From Candidatus Eiseniibacteriota bacterium (GTDB taxonomy: Bacteria > Eisenbacteria > RBG-16-71-46 > CAIMUX01 > WJJG01), in the NCBI GenBank assembly GCA_023129715.1, contig JAGMBO010000070.1, positions 1 to 64,000 on the forward strand: a stretch of DNA of 64,000 nucleotides, read 5' to 3'. The number at the start of each line of letters is the position of its first letter. Within the stretch, counting starts at the first letter, position 1. Both the position numbers and the translations under genes were made by a program. The notes beneath the pieces were generated by a model, which saw only the letters and a program-made list of their open reading frames with translations, was not told the origin of the DNA and did not search any database. Below are positions 58,097 to 64,000 of this stretch, one piece after another.

Positions 58097-60901
58097 CTAC
58101 CGCAAACGGACTGCCCGCCGACTGATCTCCCCGGCCGCACCGCTCGCCCGCACATAATAGACGCCGCTCGGGGCGACGGCGCCGGCGGCATCGCGCCCAT
58201 CCCAGCTCAGGGCCGAACGGCCGCGCGGCAGCGGCCCGGTATGCACCAGACGCACCCGGCGCCCGGAAACATCCAGGATCTCCAGACGCACCTCCTCGGC
58301 CCGCGCGGAGAACACGGTGAACTCGAGACGCTCGGCGAAGATCGTCTGCCCGAGCGCGAGTTGCAGGCTTGCTCCCGGGCGCCCGGCAGTGATCGCGGCG
58401 CTGGTGGCCAGCAGGGCGAGCTCCGGCGCCTCTAGATCGCCGTCGCCGTCGCCCTGGGGGGCCTGTGCGGTCAGCGCACCCCCGTCCGGCGTCGCATAGG
58501 CCACCGCCGCCAGCCAGAGCTCATCCGGAGGACTCCCCCCGTAGAGCGCGGCGAGATCGAGTGTTCCCTCAAGCACGCTCCCCTGTGCATGATCGAACTC
58601 GGCGCCGTTCTGGACCGCCTCGCCCGCATCGAACCAACCATGCCAGCCGTTGTCATCCTCGGCGCCCAGGAAATAGTCCCAGGCGGGGCTCTGCCCCGCC
58701 TTCGCCCAGGGCGCGCCACGCGTCCCGCTCGGATCGGTGAATACCAGCAGGAAGTGATCGCTGCTCGCCGTCGCCGGGGTGCCCTCCGTCGCCAGGTAGA
58801 GCAGATCCCCCTCACGCCGCGCCCACAGCGAGAGCCCGTCACCATCGGCGAGCAGGGCGGCCTCCCCATCGAGTTCGCCATCCATGATGAAGCCGGCGGT
58901 GCCGCCCGCTCCCACGTAGACGTGTTGAAGCGGCGTGCGCTTGATCCGCCCCGTCGCATCCTCGGCCTCGATGTAGTAGTCGAGCAGGACATCACTGAAG
59001 CCGGTCACCTGCGTCCAGTACTCATCGGCGATGTAGTCGGGCAGGACGAAGAAGTCGACGCCGGGCATCTCCCACGGCTCATCGAGCGGGAAGCTGCGCT
59101 GCCCGAGCGGCCAGGCCTGCCACGCCCCGACCTCCGCACCCCCCACATAGGTCTCGTTGTCGTGGCTTTCGGGATCGTTCCAGCCGTCGAGATCCTCACG
59201 GATCATCAGCTCGACCCGCGCCAGGCCTGAGACGTCATAGGCAAAGGTCCAGACGTAGAAGTCGCTCGGCTGCGCCAGCCCCACCCCTCCCGGATACCCC
59301 CAGAGACTCCCCCCACCGTATCCGCCTGGGTTCCAGGGCAGTCGCTGCGGCAGCCAAACCGTCGGCGCGGTCGTATCCGCGCCCCCCGCGATCAACGGAT
59401 CAGCCGCCGTCACGGCACGATTGCAGGCGAGCGTCGCCTTCACCTCCATATCGAGCGCGGTCCCGTAGTACATGTACCCGCTCTCGTAGCCGGCGAGCAG
59501 GAAGTGCCAGGCCTGCTCAGCGCCGCTGGCCCCGCTCAGCGGATCGACGACGCGCGCCGCATCGATCGCTCCGGCGATATCCGCCGCCGTCTCGACACGG
59601 TTCTGCGCGGCCGTCAGCACCGCCCAGTTGCGCTCGTCCTCGGCCCAGCCGGCGGGGATGTCGAAGGCGCCGCCGGCATCGACCAGGGGCCAGTTCCAGT
59701 TGATGAACTGCGGGCTGCCGAAGTCCCCATCAGCATTCACCCACCCCCCATCCTCGACATGAACGACATCGTCGGTCGGGACCGGGTGCTCCGCTAGGTA
59801 GGTGGCAACCGTCGTCGGTCGGTAGCCTGCCGTCGCTGCCTGATGACAGAATTGGCCGATGTTCTCATAGTAGTAGCTGTAGCCGCCGCTCCAGGCGTTG
59901 TCGCCATCGTGGGCAAAGAGAGCGAGCATCGGCCGGCTGGGATCGTTGGCCCAGGCGATCGCATCAATGCCCCCCGTGCCGAAGAGCCCGTAACCTTCCT
60001 CCCAACCCATCGCGCTAGCGGCGGGCACGACGATGATCTGGTCGACCTCCCCGCTCGCTGGGTCGACGTACTCGGCGCGGTGGGGCGTGAAGCCGAAGGG
60101 ATAGGGAATTTTCAGCGTCACGCCGCGCGAGATGTAGTGGCTGGTCCAGTTGCTCTGCGCGGGATTGACCTGATCGGCGGCGTTGGGCGGGTCGCAGTTG
60201 TCCTCGTTGGCCTGGTAGGGATAGCCGACACAACACCGCCCGATATGCAGGTCGGCGACGATCGACCACTCGATTCCCGCCTCGACGAGCAAGGGAATCA
60301 AGCGCTCACTGAAGCACATCTCGGCGGGAAAGAAGCCCACCGAGTAGTCGGTGTCGCCCCAGGCATCCGCGTAGATCTCACGGGCGCAGGCAAGCTCCAT
60401 GCGCACCGCGGCGGCATCCATCAACGCACTGATGCCGTGATGAAAACCGACCAGGACGGGTTCAAGCCGCGGGTCTCCCGTGCCGGTCGACCACCCGCGC
60501 GCCTCACGGTAATCGGCATACCAGTCGGAGGCATAGCGGCCTCCATTCCACCCATTGTCCCCCAAGCTGAAGACGTTCTCGATCAACGCGCCGGCAAAGG
60601 AAACCTGAGCCCCCGCATCGGGAAGATCAAGCACCGAGGCGATCGCAGCGCGGGGATACCACTGGTAGTCACCGACGCGATCGTCCTTGTTGAAGATCGT
60701 GAAGACGTCGTTCTCGCTATGGCCCAGGGTGATCGTCTCGTAGGCGGTTTCGTAACGACCCGGCATCCAGCTGCTGGCAGCGGGCCAGTAGATCGGCTGG
60801 TGCATATGCCAGAGATAGGTCGTGTGGACCCCCGTGTCGGCCCCCGCCACCGCCCCACCGGCCAGGAGCAAGACAACGAACCAGGCATGATGTCGCAGCA
60901 T
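58097..60901 (-). CDS. Secreted GH57-like glycoside hydrolase with C-terminal sorting-type domain
   Basis: The product is 934 residues. A signal peptide (about 1-22 from ATG 60901, with GGGAGGG nine bases ahead) is followed by W-H-M-H-Q-P-I-Y-W (31-39), the opening motif of glycoside hydrolase family 57. The nucleophile-type region [10 protein letters not shown] (about 191-200, Glu194 in the GH57-3 position) and the acid/base-type F-A-H-D-G-D-N-A-W (about 329-337) match the family pattern. The remaining ~600 residues include a beta-rich part and a DOMON-like or Ig-like region, and end in a FlgD-like C-terminal domain ([14 protein letters not shown]). GH57 enzymes act on alpha-glucans; specificity here is open. 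Most known GH57 enzymes are cytoplasmic, so export is notable. Confidence 0.82.
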   Translation of the reverse strand: MLRHHAWFVVLLLAGGAVAGADTGVHTTYLWHMHQPIYWPAASSWMPGRYETAYETITLGHSENDVFTIFNKDDRVGDYQWYPRAAIASVLDLPDAGAQVSFAGALIENVFSLGDNGWNGGRYASDWYADYREARGWSTGTGDPRLEPVLVGFHHGISALMDAAAVRMELACAREIYADAWGDTDYSVGFFPAEMCFSERLIPLLVEAGIEWSIVADLHIGRCCVGYPYQANEDNCDPPNAADQVNPAQSNWTSHYISRGVTLKIPYPFGFTPHRAEYVDPASGEVDQIIVVPAASAMGWEEGYGLFGTGGIDAIAWANDPSRPMLALFAHDGDNAWSGGYSYYYENIGQFCHQAATAGYRPTTVATYLAEHPVPTDDVVHVEDGGWVNADGDFGSPQFINWNWPLVDAGGAFDIPAGWAEDERNWAVLTAAQNRVETAADIAGAIDAARVVDPLSGASGAEQAWHFLLAGYESGYMYYGTALDMEVKATLACNRAVTAADPLIAGGADTTAPTVWLPQRLPWNPGGYGGGSLWGYPGGVGLAQPSDFYVWTFAYDVSGLARVELMIREDLDGWNDPESHDNETYVGGAEVGAWQAWPLGQRSFPLDEPWEMPGVDFFVLPDYIADEYWTQVTGFSDVLLDYYIEAEDATGRIKRTPLQHVYVGAGGTAGFIMDGELDGEAALLADGDGLSLWARREGDLLYLATEGTPATASSDHFLLVFTDPSGTRGAPWAKAGQSPAWDYFLGAEDDNGWHGWFDAGEAVQNGAEFDHAQGSVLEGTLDLAALYGGSPPDELWLAAVAYATPDGGALTAQAPQGDGDGDLEAPELALLATSAAITAGRPGASLQLALGQTIFAERLEFTVFSARAEEVRLEILDVSGRRVRLVHTGPLPRGRSALSWDGRDAAGAVAPSGVYYVRASGAAGEISRRAVRLR

Positions 60902-61045
60902 GGTGTCTACCCTCCCAACCCCTATTCTAGCCCCATTCAAAGCCCTGCGGCACCCGTTGCTGACTCCCGCGGGGCCTTTGTCCCGCGCACGACGCATGCT
61001 AGGCTAGAGCTTCATCATTTCGGGACAGAGAGGGAACGCATTCTC

Positions 61046-62791
61046 GTGGCGGCAACAGAGGCACAGCCCGCGCCGGCAGCCGTCTCAGCGCGCGCCGCAC
61101 GGGTCCGCGCCTGGGTCGGCGGCACTCTCGTGGCGGCGGTCGCCGCCTGGCAGCTGCACCACCTGCTGCTCTGGACGCCCGCCCGGCTGACGATACACGG
61201 CCTGCTCGCCGACGATGCCTTCTTCTACAGCGTGCTTGCCCGCAACTTCACCCGCTTCGGCTTCCTGACCCTCGATGGAGAAATGCCGACTAATGGCGTC
61301 CAGCCGCTCTGGATGGCACTGCAGATGCTGCTCGTGGGCATCTTCCCCGGTGTTCATGAGGTGCGCCTGCTGGCGATTTCCTCCTGGCTCATCTATGCCC
61401 TCGTCTGCATGCTCACGGTTGGCTACCTCGTCCGCGCGCATCGCCAGGGCGTCTTCGTGGCCCTGATCGTCGCCGGACTCGTACTCCTCAATCCCCGCTT
61501 CCAGGCATGGGTCGTTCAGGGGCTCGAGACCCCGCTCTGCCTACTTTGGTTCATCCTGCTCTGCTATGCCTTGAAAGGGACGGCGGCCTTCTGCCGGACC
61601 GCTCCTCGACAGTTGCGCTCCTCACGTGCCCTGGTCTTGGGGCTCCTGGCCGCCCTCTGCTTCCTCACGCGCACCGACCACTTCTGGGTCCCCGCGATTC
61701 TCGCTCTCTGGCTGTTCCTCGGACGGCGTGTCGATCGCCGGGGCGCCGCAGCCTATCTCGTGCCCCTCGCCCTTCTGGCGCTGCCCTATCTCGGCTACAA
61801 TCTCTTCGCGCATGGGGGCCTGATGCCGATCAGCGGCCGCGTCAAACTCTTCTACCTGCACAGCTTCTTCGACTCCGGCCTGCAGTACCTGACTTCCGAC
61901 GCGTGGTGGGCCATCTTCCACGCCTTCTCCGACCCCTCTCCGTTCCCGATTCCCTATCCCGTTCCCTGGACGCTGATCCTCCTGGGCGCGGCCTTTTTCC
62001 TCGTCTGGAAAGTCCGGCGCTCCGACGCCGCGTTCTTTCCCCTCAGGCTCCTCGCGCTTGCGATGCTCGGCCATCTGCTCACCCTCTCCGTCTTCTATCG
62101 CGAACTCATGACCCGTAACGCCTACTACTTCGCCCCCACGCTGCTCTGGGCGGTCCTCGTCTATGCCCTGTGGCTTGCCGATCCGCGGCCCGCCGGCACT
62201 GACCGAGAACGGCTCCGCCCTTCCTGGCGGCGACCCCGCGCGTGGCTGGCACCGCTCGCCGCGGCCGGGGCGCTGCTGATCGCGTTCACCGCATGGCAAC
62301 AGCGCGACCTCGCCGTCGAACCCTATTGGTTGAAGCGCATGCAACTGGCCGAGGATATCCGTCGCATGGTTCCGCCGCATGAGCGCGTGGCCGCTTTCTG
62401 GCCGGGGGTGTTCGCGCAGTTCTGCGGGCGCGAGGTGACGCCGCTCGATGGGGTCATTGGTTCCAGGGAGTACTTCCGCGACTACGTGCGGCCGGGCCGC
62501 GAGCTCGACTACATCCTCGAGCGAACGCGCCCCTATCTCGCGGTTCACCTGCCGATGTATCCCGATTCGTTGCTCGCCGAGGAGGCTCCGCCGATCCCCT
62601 CCTGGACCCGGATCGGCGTCCGCCGCATCTGGGAGCGCCGTGACGCGCTGCGGTACCACGTTCTCAGTGCGCGCCGCGTCGCCAAAGGCGAAGGGGGTTG
62701 GTGTTTGCTCGCCGTGGAGCCCCGGATGCCCGTGGCCATTCAGCCGCCACGGGCCGCCTCGCCGGCGCCCGAGCCTTCGTCCAAGCCTTGA
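61046..62791 (+). CDS. GT-C-like polytopic membrane protein, function unknown
   Basis: A 581-residue membrane protein with about 10 hydrophobic helices. After the first helix comes L-L-A-D-D-A-F-F-Y-S-V-L-A-R-N-F-T (about 51-67), whose acidic pair is placed like the catalytic loop of GT-C glycosyltransferases. The loop continues L-D-G-E-M-P-T-N-G-V-Q-P-L-W. A C-terminal extracytoplasmic part (about 425-560) follows the last helix, as in lipid-linked sugar transferases. I cannot assign a donor or acceptor. GTG 61046 with AGAGAGGGA about 12 bases upstream is the best start; the same frame is open back to 59843, but that part lies inside the hydrolase gene on the other strand. Its 3' end overlaps the convergent gene by 52 bp. 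Confidence 0.75.
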   Translation: MAATEAQPAPAAVSARAARVRAWVGGTLVAAVAAWQLHHLLLWTPARLTIHGLLADDAFFYSVLARNFTRFGFLTLDGEMPTNGVQPLWMALQMLLVGIFPGVHEVRLLAISSWLIYALVCMLTVGYLVRAHRQGVFVALIVAGLVLLNPRFQAWVVQGLETPLCLLWFILLCYALKGTAAFCRTAPRQLRSSRALVLGLLAALCFLTRTDHFWVPAILALWLFLGRRVDRRGAAAYLVPLALLALPYLGYNLFAHGGLMPISGRVKLFYLHSFFDSGLQYLTSDAWWAIFHAFSDPSPFPIPYPVPWTLILLGAAFFLVWKVRRSDAAFFPLRLLALAMLGHLLTLSVFYRELMTRNAYYFAPTLLWAVLVYALWLADPRPAGTDRERLRPSWRRPRAWLAPLAAAGALLIAFTAWQQRDLAVEPYWLKRMQLAEDIRRMVPPHERVAAFWPGVFAQFCGREVTPLDGVIGSREYFRDYVRPGRELDYILERTRPYLAVHLPMYPDSLLAEEAPPIPSWTRIGVRRIWERRDALRYHVLSARRVAKGEGGWCLLAVEPRMPVAIQPPRAASPAPEPSSKP

Positions 62792-63537
62792 ACAAGAGCC
62801 ACTAACCGCTTCAGCTGGGATTCAATACGAGTTCCATACCATCCAGCCCAGCGCCCCGGAAGGAGCGCTACCCGGGACTCGTCCAATCCGAGCCTCCGCT
62901 GTAGCTCGCACCGGTCGGACTCGCGGAAAGCCCAGGGCTCATCGGGCAACAGGACCAGCTCTGGAGCGCGGGCCGTCACCTCTTCCAGGCTGACCAGGGG
63001 ATAGGGCTCCGCGCGATCGGCGAAGAGAGAGCTGGCACCGGCCGCCGCCAGCATTGCCGCCGGGAAGCAGTCGCGCCCGACGGCCATCCAGGGCTCACGC
63101 CAGACCGGATAGAAGGTCCGCGGCCGCCAGCGGATACTCGCCCCCACCTCTACCTCGGCACGGGCGATCCCGCTGCTGATTGCCGTGGCGCGAGCTTCGG
63201 CGCCGAGCAGACGCCCCAGCCGCTCCAGCAGCGGCCCCGCATCGCCGAGCGAGCGGCAGCTCAGCACCTCCACCGGCGCAAAGCTGAGGATCTGCTCCAC
63301 GTCGGACTTCGAGTTCTCTTCCCGGCAGGCAATCACAAGGTCAGGGCGCAGGGCGCGTAGCTCGGCGAGGGCCACGTTGCGGGGCCCACCGACCCGCGCC
63401 AGGCGGTCGATCTCGCCCGGACTCGTGCAGAAGTCGGTGACGCCGACCAGCCGGGGCAGGCCGCCTAGGTCGCAGATCGCCTCGGTCAGGCTGGGAACCA
63501 ACGAGACGATCCGCGTCGCCAGAGCACGCGCCGCCAC
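62740..63537 (-). CDS. BtuF-like helical-backbone binding protein without signal peptide
   Basis: A 265-residue protein of the helical-backbone metal-receptor type (BtuF/FhuD fold). It begins R-I-V-S-L-V-P-S-L-T-E-A-I-C-D-L-G-G, continues with L-V-G-V-T-D-F-C, V-G-G-P-R-N-V-A-L-A-E-L and L-R-P-D-L-V-I-A-C, and has the second lobe with P-W-M-A-V-G-R-D and A-P-E-L-V-L-L-P. In this family such proteins bind cobalamin or ferric chelates for an ABC importer. There is no signal peptide or lipobox, so it appears cytoplasmic or uses another route. GTG 63537 has GGGGAGG nine bases ahead. Its 3' end overlaps the GT-C-like gene by 52 bp (convergent). No importer genes are nearby. Confidence 0.8.
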   Translation of the reverse strand: MAARALATRIVSLVPSLTEAICDLGGLPRLVGVTDFCTSPGEIDRLARVGGPRNVALAELRALRPDLVIACREENSKSDVEQILSFAPVEVLSCRSLGDAGPLLERLGRLLGAEARATAISSGIARAEVEVGASIRWRPRTFYPVWREPWMAVGRDCFPAAMLAAAGASSLFADRAEPYPLVSLEEVTARAPELVLLPDEPWAFRESDRCELQRRLGLDESRVALLPGRWAGWYGTRIESQLKRLVALVQGLDEGSGAGEAARGG

Positions 63538-63562
63538 CCCATGCCTCCCCTAGCGGCCGGTT

Positions 63563-63596
63563 CCCACAGGGGCATCACCCGCCCGCCCCTTGTGGG
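63563..63596 (-). terminator. Hairpin between BtuF-like gene and the edge gene
   Basis: CCCACAGGGGC (63563-63573) pairs with GCCCCTTGTGGG (63585-63596), leaving one bulged T. It lies in the 68-nt gap after the stop of the edge gene. There is no T-run on the minus strand, so Rho-independent action is doubtful. Confidence 0.3.
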
Positions 63597-63605
63597 CGCG
63601 CGATC

Positions 63606-64000
63606 CTATCGGCCCGGCAGGCGAATGCGCCCCGTGGCCACGTGCCCGACCTCATCGGCGACGCGCACGCCGACCACACTCGGCGGACGTCCATCCTTGG
63701 TCTGCGGAAGAGGAATCGCGAATTCCTCGACCCAGTCGTCGAGGATGCCGTCGAGCGGCAAACCCCGCTGCCAAGCCTCTCCATCGAGCGAGAATTCGAG
63801 GGACCGCAGGCGACTCCCCACATCCTGCGCCCGCCCCTCGAGCAGGTAGTTCCCCGGTCCACCGCTGATCGCTAGGTCGAGGAGCTGCGGCGGCGTATTG
63901 TCGATCTGGAAGGGCGCGCTCAGGCGCACGGCCTCGAGCGCTTCCCCGGGAGCATTGCCCGCCCCGTCCCGGGCGACGACCTTCAGCTGGTACCAACCAT
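63606..64000 (-). CDS. C-terminal end of a beta-sandwich protein (cut by the window edge)
   Basis: The reading frame is open from the right edge (first visible residues G-W-Y-Q-L-K-V-V-A-R-D-G-A-G-N) to the stop at 63606, about 131 residues. It holds Ig/fibronectin-like repeats: A-R-D-G-A-G-N, F-Q-I-D-N-T-P-P-Q-L-L-D-L, G-R-A-Q-D-V-G-S and E-F-S-L-D-G-E-A-W, then V-V-G-V-R-V-A-D-E-V-G-H-V-A-T-G. The D-N-T-P-P and A-x-D-x-x-G-N pattern is typical of the C-terminal Ig-like domain attached to large exported proteins, for example some beta-propellers. The N terminus and signal peptide lie outside the window, so no function can be given. Confidence 0.75.
   Translation of the reverse strand, partial: GWYQLKVVARDGAGNAPGEALEAVRLSAPFQIDNTPPQLLDLAISGGPGNYLLEGRAQDVGSRLRSLEFSLDGEAWQRGLPLDGILDDWVEEFAIPLPQTKDGRPPSVVGVRVADEVGHVATGRIRLPGR

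Noticed and set aside
59843..61045. 5' extension of the GT-C-like frame by 401 residues
   Set aside because: It lies inside the oppositely coded hydrolase gene and has the composition of a shadow; GTG 61046 with a ribosome binding site is the likely start.

Overview
The window is GC-rich, densely coding DNA from a diderm bacterium with an LPS outer membrane. The support is an LptE lipoprotein, RND efflux pumps, a PorV/PorQ-type barrel, OMP-like proteins and lipid-carrier sugar transferases. Three secreted proteins end in the FlgD-like/type IX-style C-terminal domain (Pro-Asn-Pro-Phe motif, Asp-x-x-Gly-Arg-x-Val strand, final G-x-Y/YF-x-x-R strand). A PorV-like protein and a GldA-GldF-GldG ABC set are also present. 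Together these point to the wider FCB neighbourhood or one of its high-GC uncultured relatives, such as Eisenbacteria- or Krumholzibacteria-type lineages. This placement is inference; no rRNA gene is present to settle it.

Layout. 1-3.6 kb: a gene-free stretch, one tRNA-Arg(CCT), and a large secreted repeat protein on the minus strand. 3.6-16.1 kb, plus strand: murJ (lipid II flippase), uvrC, a Xer-type recombinase, a small outer-membrane barrel candidate, a SNF2/RapA-like helicase translationally coupled to an unknown coiled-coil/cysteine-rich protein, a membrane-anchored M3-fold pseudo-peptidase, a YfgM-like TPR protein, and a GT2 plus LAB_N pair for lipid-linked sugar work. 16.1-31.4 kb, minus strand, possibly one long transcript read from 31.4 down to 16.1 kb: an M16 peptidase, two tandem 6-bladed beta-propellers, an RND adaptor, two RND permeases (the second with an unusual membrane insertion) and an ArnT/PMT-like glycosyltransferase. 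31.4-32.2 kb holds no recognisable gene and ends in a strong terminator. 32.3-36.4 kb, minus: holA, lptE, a CDP-paratose-2-epimerase-like sugar enzyme and a PorV/PorQ-like barrel. 36.6-39.0 kb, plus: an ECF sigma factor, its anti-sigma factor and a DUF4097 protein, closed by a terminator. 39-42.2 kb, minus: a lipoprotein and an epimerase/dehydrogenase pair of the TviC/TviB (WbpP/WbpA) type. 42.6-49.9 kb: CtpA, a YIP1-like membrane protein, a macro-domain protein, an AI-2E-family transporter, CvpA, and a SAM hydroxide adenosyltransferase. 48.5-53.3 kb, minus: gldA-gldF-gldG-DUF4340. 53.8-64 kb: proS, a secreted papain-like protease, a secreted GH57-like hydrolase, a GT-C-like membrane protein, a BtuF-like binding protein and the end of another Ig-like protein.

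Most genes serve the cell envelope: making it (murJ, lptE, sugar-nucleotide enzymes, lipid-linked glycosyltransferases), exporting across it (RND, Gld ABC, PorV-like), guarding it (ECF sigma/anti-sigma/DUF4097, CtpA) and decorating the outside (proteins with a C-terminal sorting-type domain).

The most unusual features are several unrelated short degenerate tandem repeats placed at gene edges (15, 23, 23-25, 31 and 36 nt units), the RND permease with two extra predicted membrane segments, the pseudo-M3 protein without its zinc motif, and the SNF2-plus-partner pair. No CRISPR array, insertion sequence or prophage was seen.
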